Assembly: GCA_902784865.1 (NCBI GenBank)
Contig: CACZWL010000007.1
Span: 40,106-104,105 of the forward strand
Direction: 5' to 3'
From: an uncultured Bacteroidota bacterium
Lineage (GTDB): Bacteria; Bacteroidota; Bacteroidia; Bacteroidales; P3
Length of the DNA: 64,000 nucleotides
A program made the translations under genes and the position numbers. Every line of letters starts with the position of its first letter. Position 1 is the first letter of the stretch. Of this stretch, positions 25,189 to 32,889 are shown piece by piece. The notes beneath the pieces are model-generated. The model worked only from the letters and a program-made list of their open reading frames with translations, ran no database searches and was not told the DNA's origin.

Positions 25189-26440
25189 CGCGAAGCGGGA
25201 GATTATAGAGTTCGCAAGAGAACACGAGAACGAGGATACCGCGCGGCTGCTACTGAGTGCAGGGCGGTATCCTGATATTGACATGGCGGCGGCGGTGCAG
25301 CAGATAGAAGGATTGCGCACCGCGAAAGAGAAATGGCCGGGGCTGCTGCAGTACGGGGGGTTCGTCTACCCGCCCCGACTGAACCGCGAACAAGCGTCGT
25401 CGGACGAAACGGCAGCGCACAAGGCCTACGTGGCCGATGAACTATGCGGCGAAGAGTCGTTACTCACCGTGGCCGACCTCACCGGTGGGATGGGCATTGA
25501 CAGCATCGCATTTGCCAGGCGCTCACGCTTCGTCAATCCCCTGCGCACGCAAGTACTTTCTCATGTGGACTACGTGGAGCGCGACGAAGAGCTCTGCCGC
25601 CTGATGGAGCACAACCGCAAGGCCCTCGGAATAGAGAACATCAGCGTACACTGCGCCGACAGCATGGAGTGGCTTGCCGCCGAAGACCGCCACTTCGACA
25701 TCCTCTTCATCGACCCAGCCCGCCGCTCGGCCACGGGTCGCAAGGTAGCCGCCTTCGAGGACTGCACGCCCGACATACTTCAACACTTGGAACTACTGCA
25801 ATCACGCTGCCGATGGCTGATGGTGAAAGCGTCGCCCATGATAGACATCGACCTGGCCTGCCGCCAGCTGGGCAACGTGGCCGAGGTGCATGTCGTCTCC
25901 GTCAAAGGCGAGTGCAAGGAAGTACTCTTCATCTGTGGCGACCACAACGGTGAACCCAAAATACACTGCATAGTCAGAGGCAGAAAAGACGGAGAGTTCC
26001 ACAACTGCGACTTCACCCGCAGCGAGGAAGCCGCCGCCGAGCCGCACTTCTGCGCTGCCGTGGGCCGATACCTATACGAGCCGGATGCCGCTTTGATGAA
26101 GGGAGGCCCATTCAACCTCATCAGCCAGTGGATGGGCATAGAAAAGCTGTCGCCCAACACCCATCTCTACACCTCCGACCACCTGCGGCAGTCCTTCTAC
26201 GGCCGCACCTTCGTCGTGTTGCGCGAGCTGACAAAGAAAGACATCGCCCAAGCCATACCCTACGGCAAGGCCCACGTGGTCACACGCAACTACCCAGCCG
26301 AAGCCACCGCCTTGCAGAAACAACTAAGGTTGAAAGAGGGAGGCAACCTCTTTGTGGTGGCCACTACCGTCGGCGCACAGCACAAAATGTTGCTCTGCTG
26401 CCTGCCCGAACAAGCGGCACACTTTTTGCGAGAAAAGTGA
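25142..26440 (+). CDS. Class I SAM-dependent methyltransferase with THUMP-like C-terminal domain
   Basis: 432 aa. The N-terminal helical domain (FAREHENEDTARLLLSAGRY...DMAAAVQQIEG) is like the ferredoxin-like module of PG_1098-type proteins. The SAM-binding motif is VADLTGGMGIDSIAF (about residue 115), with the acidic VERDEEL and IDPARR following. The C-terminal part (about 330-432) matches the THUMP-like domain and ends in HKMLLCC. A conserved Bacteroidota family, probably an RNA methyltransferase; the target is unknown. About 14 N-terminal residues are encoded by the repeat array, so the true start could be slightly downstream. Confidence 0.85.
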   Translation: MSHQNKTNNFQDFQDLAKREIIEFAREHENEDTARLLLSAGRYPDIDMAAAVQQIEGLRTAKEKWPGLLQYGGFVYPPRLNREQASSDETAAHKAYVADELCGEESLLTVADLTGGMGIDSIAFARRSRFVNPLRTQVLSHVDYVERDEELCRLMEHNRKALGIENISVHCADSMEWLAAEDRHFDILFIDPARRSATGRKVAAFEDCTPDILQHLELLQSRCRWLMVKASPMIDIDLACRQLGNVAEVHVVSVKGECKEVLFICGDHNGEPKIHCIVRGRKDGEFHNCDFTRSEEAAAEPHFCAAVGRYLYEPDAALMKGGPFNLISQWMGIEKLSPNTHLYTSDHLRQSFYGRTFVVLRELTKKDIAQAIPYGKAHVVTRNYPAEATALQKQLRLKEGGNLFVVATTVGAQHKMLLCCLPEQAAHFLREK

Positions 26441-26447
26441 AAAAAAA

Positions 26448-26478
26448 TTTGCCAGTTAAAAAAATGTTCGTAACTTTG
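26448..26478 (+). promoter_or_regulatory. Promoter of the rplM-rpsI operon
   Basis: TTTG (26448-26451), 19-nt spacer, TAACTTTG (26471-26478). A perfect match to the phylum consensus. Confidence 0.88.
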
Positions 26479-26644
26479 CACTCTCCAAAAATGGGGAAGT
26501 TGCGTCTTGTATACCCGTCCAAGGTGCACTCTCTCAGGCAGATATGCCTTTTGGCCAACTATCCGTCGGCGGCCAAAATGGGTATCCGTCGGCGGAGAAA
26601 TGAACAATGAATGAAAGATAAATCATCGTTAGTAAAATAAAAAA
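26479..26644 (+). promoter_or_regulatory. 166-nt leader of rplM, possible r-protein autoregulatory RNA
   Basis: It contains a 13-nt direct repeat TATCCGTCGGCGG (26560-26572 and 26583-26595) with GGCC between, able to form alternative pairings. It also holds a 39-codon open frame (26491-26610) starting about 13 nt after the -7 box and ending IRRRRNEQ. Such long leaders before rplM are often autoregulatory in other phyla; here this is inference. Confidence 0.5.
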
Positions 26645-27100
26645 ATGAGTACGTTAAGCTACAAAACCGTATCAGCCAACAAGCAGACCGTCAAGAAAGA
26701 ATGGGTGCTGGTTGATGCCGAAGGACAGACCGTAGGCCGTCTGGCCACCCGCGTGGCCAACATCCTGCGTGGCAAGACCAAACCTTGCTTCACCCCGCAC
26801 GTCGACTGCGGCGACAATGTCATCATCATCAACGCCGAGAAGTGCGTCTTCACCGGCAAGAAAGAGACCGACAAGGTCTACCAGCGCTACACCGGCTACC
26901 CCGGCGGCCAGCGCGAGACCAACCCCGCCAAGGTGCGCGCCACCTTCCCCGGGCGCATCCTCGAGCACGCTATCCGCGGCATGCTCCCCAAGAACCGCCT
27001 CGGCGACGCTCTCTACCGCAACCTCTATGTGTATGCCGGCACCGAGCATCCCCACCAGGGTCAGAACCCCAAAGCCATTAATATTAACGAAGTAAGATAA
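26645..27100 (+). CDS. rplM: 50S ribosomal protein L13
   Basis: 151 aa. It contains WVLVDAEGQTVGRLATRVANILRGK and the C-terminal GMLPKNRLGD and AGTEHPHQGQNP blocks typical of L13. First gene of the rplM-rpsI-rpsB-tsf cluster, the usual Bacteroidota order. Nine-nt spacer to rpsI. Confidence 0.97.
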   Translation: MSTLSYKTVSANKQTVKKEWVLVDAEGQTVGRLATRVANILRGKTKPCFTPHVDCGDNVIIINAEKCVFTGKKETDKVYQRYTGYPGGQRETNPAKVRATFPGRILEHAIRGMLPKNRLGDALYRNLYVYAGTEHPHQGQNPKAININEVR

Positions 27101-27109
27101 GTATAAAAT

Positions 27110-27499
27110 ATGGCAGAAGTAATCAACACCATTGGTAGAAGAAAGACCGCCGTCGCCCGCATCTATATGACCCCCGGCAATGGCGAAATCAAGGTCAACG
27201 GCCGCGACTACAAGGAGTATTTCCCCACCGGTCCGCTGCAGTACATCGTCGGCCAGGCTTTCGCCGTGGCTAACGCCGAAGGCAAATGGGATGTCAAAGC
27301 CAACCTCGACGGTGGCGGCATCACCGGCCAGGCTCAAGCCCTGCGTATGGCCATCGCCCGCGCCCTCTGCGAGAACAACATCGAGGACCGCTCCGCCCTC
27401 AAGAAGGAAGGCTTCCTCATGCGTGACCCCCGTATGGTCGAGCGCAAGAAACCCGGCCAGCCCAAAGCCCGCAAGCGCTTCCAGTTCAGCAAGCGTTAG
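27110..27499 (+). CDS. rpsI: 30S ribosomal protein S9
   Basis: 129 aa. It starts with TIGRRKTAVARIYM, has the GGGITGQAQALRMAIARAL core, and ends in the conserved basic tail KARKRFQFSKR, which reaches the P-site tRNA. Co-transcribed with rplM. Confidence 0.97.
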   Translation: MAEVINTIGRRKTAVARIYMTPGNGEIKVNGRDYKEYFPTGPLQYIVGQAFAVANAEGKWDVKANLDGGGITGQAQALRMAIARALCENNIEDRSALKKEGFLMRDPRMVERKKPGQPKARKRFQFSKR

Positions 27500-27674
27500 T
27501 CCTGTATGTTGTCGTGCCACGTCAACACACCGAACAGAAAGTTTAGCATCCAAACTGCCCGAATGCTCCGCTGCATTGACACAGCGAGCCGCATTGAAAG
27601 GCCACTAAATGCAGCCTGAAGGACTCACGGACAGTTGGCAAAAGTTTAACAACAAACAAGGAAAGTAAACAAAC
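27500..27674 (+). promoter_or_regulatory. 175-nt spacer/leader before rpsB
   Basis: No promoter box was found. It has pairing potential between CTGCATT and AATGCAG with an internal repeated GCATTGA, and an AACAAACAAGGAAAG purine-rich end. It could be a structured rpsB leader; I cannot fold it here. Confidence 0.4.
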
Positions 27675-28529
27675 ATGAACGAAATCAAATTCGAAGAACT
27701 CCTCGAGGCTGGTTGCCACTTTGGCCACCTCAAACGCAAATGGAATCCCAAGATGGCTCCCTATATTTTCAAGGAGCACAACGGTATCCACGTCATCGAC
27801 CTGCAGAAGACCATCGCCAAGGCCGACGAGGCCGCCGCTGCCCTCAAGCAGATGGCCCGCTCCGGCAAGAAGGTCCTCTTCGTCGCCACCAAGAAACAGG
27901 CCAAAGAAGTCGTCGCCGAGATGGCCAAGAGCGTCGACATGCCCTTCGTCACCGAGCGTTGGCCCGGCGGCATGCTCACCAACTTCCAGACCATCCGCAA
28001 GGCCGTCAAGAAGATGAACAGCCTCGACCAGCTCATGCACGACAAGGATTTCAACAATATCTCCAAGCGTGAGCGCCTTCAGGTGCAGCGCGAGCGCGCC
28101 AAGCTCGACAAGAACCTCGGTTCTATCGCCGACCTCACCCGTCTGCCCAGTGCCCTCTTTGTCATCGACATCAACAAAGAGCACATTGCCGTCGCCGAGG
28201 CACGCCGCCTGAACATCCCCACCTTCGCCCTCGTGGACACCAACACCAACCCCGAGCTCATCGACTTTCCGATCCCCGCTAACGATGATGCATCGAAGTC
28301 GATTGCCGCCATCCTCAAGCACATGTGCGAAGCCATTCAGGAAGGCCTCAACGAGCGCATGCTCGACAAGGACGCCCAGGCTGAGGAAGAAGCCCCTATG
28401 GCCGAGGCTGGTGAGGAGAAGCCCGCCGAGAAGAAGACCCGCGCCCGCCGTCCCCGCACCACCGAGCCTAAAGCCGAAGAGCCTAAGGCCGAGGAGACCA
28501 GCGCCGAGGAAGCCCCTAAGGCCGAGTAA
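27675..28529 (+). CDS. rpsB: 30S ribosomal protein S2
   Basis: 284 aa. It starts FEELLEAGCHFGHLKRKWNPKM, with VLFVATKKQAKE and the WPGGMLTNF block of S2. The C-terminal 45 residues are a Glu/Ala/Lys/Pro low-complexity tail (repeated KAEEPKAEE-like units), longer than in enterobacterial S2 but common in Bacteroidota. Followed by a CCTAGG array and tsf. Confidence 0.97.
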   Translation: MNEIKFEELLEAGCHFGHLKRKWNPKMAPYIFKEHNGIHVIDLQKTIAKADEAAAALKQMARSGKKVLFVATKKQAKEVVAEMAKSVDMPFVTERWPGGMLTNFQTIRKAVKKMNSLDQLMHDKDFNNISKRERLQVQRERAKLDKNLGSIADLTRLPSALFVIDINKEHIAVAEARRLNIPTFALVDTNTNPELIDFPIPANDDASKSIAAILKHMCEAIQEGLNERMLDKDAQAEEEAPMAEAGEEKPAEKKTRARRPRTTEPKAEEPKAEETSAEEAPKAE

Positions 28530-28540
28530 ATAGTAATTCA

Positions 28541-28593
28541 TAGGAAGCTCTAGGACACCCTGGGAACATCCTAGGCAATCCTAGGGCTTCCTA
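28541..28593. repeat. CCTAGG-type short repeat array between rpsB and tsf
   Basis: Units centred on CTAGG/CCTGGG/CCTAGG spaced about 10-14 nt (for example ATCCTAGGCAATCCTAGGGC). The same family as the array at 42781-42855. Confidence 0.75.
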
Positions 28594-28629
28594 CAATAAT
28601 CATCAAAAAAGATAGAAAGGAACAATAAT

Positions 28630-29616
28630 ATGGCAATTACCGCTTCACAGGTTAACGAGCTCCGCAAACTCACCGGCGTCGGCATGATGGACTGCAAGAA
28701 AGCCCTCGTCGAGACCGACGGCGACATGCAGAAAGCCATCGAGCTGCTGCGTCAGAAAGGCCAGAAGATGGCCGCTAAACGCGCCGACCGCGACGCCAAC
28801 GAGGGTTGCGTCCTGGCCAAGACCATGGGCAACTACGGCGCCATCATCATGGTCAGCTGCGAGACCGACTTCGTGGCCACCAACGCCGGCTTCGTCGACT
28901 TCACCACCAGTATCCTCGACACCGCCATGCAGAACCACATCACCTCCAAGGAGGAAGTTCTCGCCATGGACCTCAACGGCAGCAGCGTGGCTGACGCCAT
29001 CACCGACCAGGTCGCCAAGATCGGCGAGAAGATCGAGCTGGCCCACTTCGAGACCATCGAGGCCGAGAAGGTCTACGCCTACATCCACCCGGGCAACCGC
29101 ATGGCCTCCATCGTCGGACTGAACAAGGCCGGTTACGACCAGGTCGGTCACGACATCGCCATGCAGGTCGTCGCCATGCGTCCCGTGGCCCTCGACGCCG
29201 AGAGCGTGCCCCAGGAAATCAAGGACCAGGAGCTCCGCGTGGCCGTCGAGAAGACCAAGGAAGAGCTCGTCGGCAAGGCCGTCGACGCCGCCCTCAAGAA
29301 GGCCGGCATCAACCCCGCCCACGTGGACAGCGAGGAGCACATGGCTTCCAACATGGGCAAAGGCTGGATCACCGAGGAGCAGGTCAATCAGGCCCGCGAG
29401 ATCAAAGAGAAAGTCGCCGCCGATAAGATGGCCCAGCTCAGCGAGCAGCAGATCAACCAGATTGCCAACGGACGCCTCAACAAGTTCTTCCAGGAGAACA
29501 CCCTCATGGAGCAGGAGTACATCATGGAGAGCAAGGTGAAGGTCAAAGACTTCATCGCCAAGGCCGACAAGGACCTCAAGTGCACCGGCTTCAAGCGCCT
29601 CGAACTCGGCGCCTAA
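28630..29616 (+). CDS. tsf: Translation elongation factor Ts
   Basis: 328 aa. UBA domain (ASQVNELRKLTGVGMMDCKKAL), the EF-Tu-contacting core with CETDFVA, and a C-terminal dimerisation/coiled region. It exchanges GDP on EF-Tu. The Bacteroidota form has an insertion lengthening it relative to E. coli (283 aa). Last gene of the cluster, followed by two hairpins. Confidence 0.97.
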   Translation: MAITASQVNELRKLTGVGMMDCKKALVETDGDMQKAIELLRQKGQKMAAKRADRDANEGCVLAKTMGNYGAIIMVSCETDFVATNAGFVDFTTSILDTAMQNHITSKEEVLAMDLNGSSVADAITDQVAKIGEKIELAHFETIEAEKVYAYIHPGNRMASIVGLNKAGYDQVGHDIAMQVVAMRPVALDAESVPQEIKDQELRVAVEKTKEELVGKAVDAALKKAGINPAHVDSEEHMASNMGKGWITEEQVNQAREIKEKVAADKMAQLSEQQINQIANGRLNKFFQENTLMEQEYIMESKVKVKDFIAKADKDLKCTGFKRLELGA

Positions 29617-29630
29617 GCCCCGCAATGGTA

Positions 29631-29695
29631 CGCAGGCGTCCCGCCTGCGATAATGAAAAGAAAGCGCGCCCCGAGCGGGGCGCGCTTTCGTCGTT
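29631..29695. terminator. Two hairpins ending tsf and the convergent gene
   Basis: CGCAGGCG-TCC-CGCCTGCG (29631-29649) and a 13-bp stem starting AAAGCGCGCCCCG (29661-29673 with 29676-29688). The second has T-rich sequence in both directions, better on the minus strand. Confidence 0.75.
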
Positions 29696-29739
29696 TATGT
29701 GTATACATGTGCGCGGGACATTGTTTGCGCGGCGACAGG

Positions 29740-30423
29740 CTACCGCACGATGACTTTCACACCCTCACGCTCCATCTGTTGGGTTGGACCGTAAGGATTG
29801 ATTTCAATAATTGGGTTAGGCTTTCCTACAACCATCATCAACCCCAATGGGATGGCACTCGATTCGAGGAGGATGGTCTCATTCTTGTCCTCGTTTAGCT
29901 GCACGCCTATCCGCAGGTGGGTGGTGTAGCCAATAAATGATGTGGAGATGTCATACACCCCCACGGGCAAACGCATGGAGAATATGCCGTCAAAGTCGGT
30001 GTTGGCACCACCTACTGTTTTGCCGTCTTGTTTGACGACGACATTGCAGAAGGGTATCGGTTCCTTTGTTTTGCTGTCGACTACTGTGCCCCGAAGGGTG
30101 ATCATCTCACGCCCTACAGTGTCGATAGTCGGCATCATTACCTGTATGTCTGGGCATGAGATGCGTACTCCGGTTGTGTCTTGTGCAGAGGCCGAACCTG
30201 CCAAAGCAAGTGCTATGCCGGCGACGGTGGCCACCTTGCCCAGACGCAGGCGGTCGGCCAGGGCGTTCTCCAGGTAGCGCACCTCGGCCTCGCAGCGCGG
30301 ACATGTGCCGCGGCACTCGCCCTTGTAGGTGCACTCCTCTGTCTCCAGAGGTATGTCATTTTCCTCCGCAATGCGCTTGCGGACCTCTTTGAGCTGGTTG
30401 CAGATGTTCTTCCCGTGGGTCAT
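29740..30423 (-). CDS. Membrane-anchored protein: N-terminal Cys motif plus carboxypeptidase-regulatory-like domain
   Basis: 227 aa from the ATG at 30423; an upstream in-frame start would be inside the palindromic element. Residues 1-60 are helical with Cys31, Cys37, Cys41, Cys44 (ECTYKGECRGTCPRCE), which looks like a small metal site. Residues 64-80 are hydrophobic and end ASAQ, acting as an anchor or signal. Residues 105-180 are a CarboxypepD_reg-like beta-sandwich (LRGTVVDSKTKEPIPFCNVV, SMRLPVGVYDI). Cytoplasmic Cys motif and exported domain on one chain suggest a membrane sensor; function unknown. Confidence 0.75.
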   Translation of the reverse strand: MTHGKNICNQLKEVRKRIAEENDIPLETEECTYKGECRGTCPRCEAEVRYLENALADRLRLGKVATVAGIALALAGSASAQDTTGVRISCPDIQVMMPTIDTVGREMITLRGTVVDSKTKEPIPFCNVVVKQDGKTVGGANTDFDGIFSMRLPVGVYDISTSFIGYTTHLRIGVQLNEDKNETILLESSAIPLGLMMVVGKPNPIIEINPYGPTQQMEREGVKVIVR

Positions 30424-30441
30424 GTCATTATTTGTTTTTTG

Positions 30442-30533
30442 GGTCGCTTCGCTCAAAATTATAGAAAAATCCAATTCAAAATTATTCTAAAATTTTCTGA
30501 GTCAATTTTCTTATAATTTTGAGCGAAGCGACC
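30442..30533. repeat. 92-bp palindromic element, copy 1
   Basis: Perfect 22-bp terminal inverted repeats (GGTCGCTTCGCTCAAAATTA plus TA; reverse complement at 30512-30533) around an AT-rich 48-bp core. It fills the spacer, starting 18 nt upstream of the ATG at 30423 and ending 4 nt from the GxxExxY stop. No clear target-site duplication. Each arm contains TAATTTTG, a -7-like box pointing outward. Confidence 0.92.
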
Positions 30534-30537
30534 ATAT

Positions 30538-30963
30538 TTACAGCAATTTAACTTTCTCTATCTCTCCCGTGTCGGGGCGGCGCTCATACCATTCGGAGAA
30601 GAGGCTGTCTCCACCAAAGTTGATGAGCATTCCGAAGCGGGTATGGGTAAGGTGCATATAATTGAAAAGTTGCCGGCGGTGTTCTTTGTCCACGAATTTC
30701 ACCGCCTTCAATTCCAGTATTATCTCATCGTTGACAACAAGGTCCATTCGGTAGGTTTGGTCAAGTTGCACATCGTCCCAATACATAGGCAGATTAACCT
30801 GCCGCTCCACATTGTAGCCTTTTTGTTCCAACAAATACTTCAAAGCCGCTTCATAGGCCGACTCAAGCAGGCCTGAATGATACTTACGATGGACGCGCAT
30901 GGCTTCTCCTGTTATCTCGTGGAAAAATCCGTAGCATTTATTGTGTTCCTCTATCAGATTCAT
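30538..30963 (-). CDS. GxxExxY protein (PD-(D/E)XK nuclease-like)
   Basis: 141 aa. The signature is G31-LL-E34-SA-Y37, followed by the nuclease-like core D74...E84-L-K86 (DLVVNDEIILELKAV) and a C-terminal Q...YMHLTHTRFGMLINFG block. The fold is that of small PD-(D/E)XK enzymes such as Holliday-junction or recycling nucleases; biological role unknown. It has a 92-bp palindrome on each side, and a decayed homologue at 24.8 kb is likewise bracketed by inverted repeats. Confidence 0.88.
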   Translation of the reverse strand: MNLIEEHNKCYGFFHEITGEAMRVHRKYHSGLLESAYEAALKYLLEQKGYNVERQVNLPMYWDDVQLDQTYRMDLVVNDEIILELKAVKFVDKEHRRQLFNYMHLTHTRFGMLINFGGDSLFSEWYERRPDTGEIEKVKLL

Positions 30964-30980
30964 GTTTCTTTCTTTTTTTG

Positions 30981-31072
30981 GGTCGCTTCGCTCAAAATTG
31001 CAGAAAAATTGTTTTTAAAATTATTCTAAAACTTCCTGAGTCAATTTTCTTATAATTTTGAGCGAAGCGACC
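30981..31072. repeat. 92-bp palindromic element, copy 2
   Basis: Same length and arms as copy 1, with a two-base change in the left arm (AAAATTGC) and several core differences. It starts 17 nt upstream of the GxxExxY ATG and ends 13 nt from the radical SAM stop. Confidence 0.92.
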
Positions 31073-31085
31073 TCCATATACAACG

Positions 31086-31709
31086 CTATTTGTCGGTGTT
31101 TATTGTGCGGTAGGTGAAGCGGTCGAGGCGTGTGACGCCGAGGTCGGCGAGGCGCTGGACGGTGCGGTCGGTGTCGGCCTCGGTGTTGAACGAGGGGATG
31201 AGGGGGACGCGGACGGTGACGTGCTCCGGCCCGACGAGCGAGAGAAGCAGCTGCAGGTTGTCCCATGCGCGGCTGGCGTTGCCGCCCGTGTAGGCGCGGT
31301 AGATGTCGGGGGCGCTTTCTTTTATGTCAACGATAAAATCGTTGACCACCAGGCAAGCGCGATGGACCACCTCGGCGGGCACCTGCAGCGAGGTCTCGGC
31401 GGTGAGGTTCCACCCCTTGCCGCACAGGGCGCGGAACGCCTCGAGGAAGTCGATGCGCAGCAGCGGCTCTCCACCCCCGAAGCAGACGCCGCCCCCGGTG
31501 GCGATGAAGTAGAGGTTGTCGATGCCGACACGCTGATAGAGTTCCTCCGGCGTGTAGCAAGGCAACCCCTCCGGCGGCTCCAGGCAGCGTCGGTTGAGGC
31601 AGTAACGGCAGCGCAGCGGACAGCCATGGAAGGCCGCCAGCGTGGTCACCCCCACGCCGTCCACCCCCAGCCGGTGACGGTCGATGCCTATGAACGGTAC
31701 TGTTTTCAT
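31086..31709 (-). CDS. Radical SAM protein, glycyl-radical-activase-like
   Basis: 207 aa. The N terminus IDRHRLGVDGVGVTTLAAFH leads to the 4Fe-4S/SAM motif CPLRCRYC (CxxxCxxC), then FGGGEPLL. It resembles stand-alone activase-like radical SAM proteins; no glycyl-radical enzyme is nearby, so the substrate is unknown. The ATG at 31709 is chosen over one 39 nt upstream because the latter lies within the promoter. The -7 box ends only 9 nt before this ATG, so the mRNA is leaderless or nearly so. Confidence 0.85.
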   Translation of the reverse strand: MKTVPFIGIDRHRLGVDGVGVTTLAAFHGCPLRCRYCLNRRCLEPPEGLPCYTPEELYQRVGIDNLYFIATGGGVCFGGGEPLLRIDFLEAFRALCGKGWNLTAETSLQVPAEVVHRACLVVNDFIVDIKESAPDIYRAYTGGNASRAWDNLQLLLSLVGPEHVTVRVPLIPSFNTEADTDRTVQRLADLGVTRLDRFTYRTINTDK

Positions 31710-31717
31710 TTTGGCGG

Positions 31718-31749
31718 CAAAAATACGCACTTTTTCATAATGTGACAAA
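31718..31749 (-). promoter_or_regulatory. Promoter of the radical SAM gene
   Basis: Minus strand TTTG, 20-nt spacer, TATTTTTG ending at 31718. Divergent with, and 5 bp from, the promoter of the lipoprotein gene. Confidence 0.85.
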
Positions 31750-31754
31750 AAAAT

Positions 31755-31785
31755 TTTGCCATTTCAATTTTTTTTCGTATCTTTG
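31755..31785 (+). promoter_or_regulatory. Promoter of the 133-aa lipoprotein gene
   Basis: TTTG (31755-31758), 19-nt spacer, TATCTTTG (31778-31785). Confidence 0.87.
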
Positions 31786-31828
31786 CAACTCCATTAATCC
31801 ATTAAAAGTTCAACACAAAATCCTTTAA

Positions 31829-32230
31829 ATGATGAAGAAACTATTCATTCTCGCGGTAGCGTGCGTGCTCGCTTTCACCCTCAACAGCTGTGGAGGCCAA
31901 GGCGCCAGCAAGGGCGACTCCCCCTCCGATGTCGTCAAGAAGGCCCTGACCTGCGTCGTCAACGAGGACTTCAACGGCATGGTGCAGTACATCGAAGGCG
32001 TCGACCAAGCCTCCGAAGAGGAGGTCAAGGAGGCCGCCGCCTGGCTCTCGTTGCTCTACGGAATAGGCGGTGGCATCAAGGAGTTTAAGATTATCGGCGA
32101 GGAAGTCGCCGAGGACGGGCAGACGGCCACCGTCACCCTCAACATCACCGACCGCAGCGGCAACTCGCACGAAGACCAGGGCCACGTTGTCCGCACCGAC
32201 GATGGCCGTTGGGCGCTCACGCTGAAGTGA
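31829..32230 (+). CDS. Small lipoprotein, DUF4878-like
   Basis: 133 aa. The signal peptide has lipobox FTLNSC. The mature domain (SPSDVVKKALTCVVNEDFNGMVQY...) is a small helix plus beta-sheet NTF2-like fold of the kind found in DUF4878 lipoproteins. Function unknown. Two adjacent ATGs (31829, 31832). Its 3' end overlaps yigZ tail to tail by 14 bp. Confidence 0.8.
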   Translation: MMKKLFILAVACVLAFTLNSCGGQGASKGDSPSDVVKKALTCVVNEDFNGMVQYIEGVDQASEEEVKEAAAWLSLLYGIGGGIKEFKIIGEEVAEDGQTATVTLNITDRSGNSHEDQGHVVRTDDGRWALTLK

Positions 32231-32819
32231 TGCGCACGGCCCGCAGGTTCATCACCGCGTCGTAGAAGCGCACGCTCTGTGTCTGACGCACGCTGACGTC
32301 GAGCTTGCAGTCGAGTCCAAAATCCTGGTTTTCTGGCTTAAGGTCGAAGTCCTTGATGATACGCATCACGTCGTTCATCAGGGCATATTCGAAATGAAGG
32401 CGGTAGCGTATGTCTATCGTCTTTTCTATGATGGTGGCGTGGTCGATGGCATCGCGCGCAGCAGCCTTGTAGGCATTGGCCAAGCCACTGGCGCCGAGCA
32501 GGATGCCGCCGAAATAGCGCACCACGACGATGAGCGTATCGGTCAAGTCGGCCGAGAGGATCTGCCCGTGGATGGGGCGGCCGCCGGTGCCGCTGGGCTC
32601 GCCGTCATCGTTGGCGCGGAAGGCATCCTTGCGTGGCCCTAGGATGTAGGCATAGCAATGGTGGCGTGCGTCGAAGTATTCCTTGCGCAGCCGCTCCAGG
32701 TGGGACTTGATTTCCTCCTGAGTACGAACAGGATAGGCGAAAGCGAGGAACTTGGAGCCTTTCTCCTTGTAGATGCCTTCCGAGGGGGCTGCGAGGGTTT
32801 TATATGTGTCGTCGAACAT
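32217..32819 (-). CDS. yigZ: YigZ/IMPACT family protein
   Basis: 200 aa. The UPF0029 core contains the signature DGEPSGTGGRPI and VVVRYFGGILLGASGL. A C-terminal ferredoxin-like domain follows. The family is conserved and binds nucleic acid or ribosome-related partners; its precise role is unclear. A partial palindromic element lies 22 nt upstream of the ATG. Confidence 0.93.
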   Translation of the reverse strand: MFDDTYKTLAAPSEGIYKEKGSKFLAFAYPVRTQEEIKSHLERLRKEYFDARHHCYAYILGPRKDAFRANDDGEPSGTGGRPIHGQILSADLTDTLIVVVRYFGGILLGASGLANAYKAAARDAIDHATIIEKTIDIRYRLHFEYALMNDVMRIIKDFDLKPENQDFGLDCKLDVSVRQTQSVRFYDAVMNLRAVRITSA

Positions 32820-32841
32820 TGTGATTGCTTTGCTGGATTTG

Positions 32842-32885
32842 GGTCGCTTCGCTCAAAATTATAAGAAAATTATTCTAAATATTTG
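32842..32885. repeat. 92-bp palindromic element, copy 3 (internally deleted)
   Basis: The left arm is intact (22 bp), then the sequence jumps to the core segment AAAATTATTCTAAA. The right arm is missing. It sits 22 nt upstream of yigZ and 4 nt from the fucosidase stop, the same placement as copies 1 and 2. Confidence 0.85.
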
Positions 32886-32889
32886 GGGG

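Noticed and set aside
30442-31072. Composite transposon carrying the GxxExxY gene
   Set aside because: No transposase and no matching target-site duplications; the third copy sits elsewhere with the same spacing to a start codon, so the simpler reading is independent repeats.
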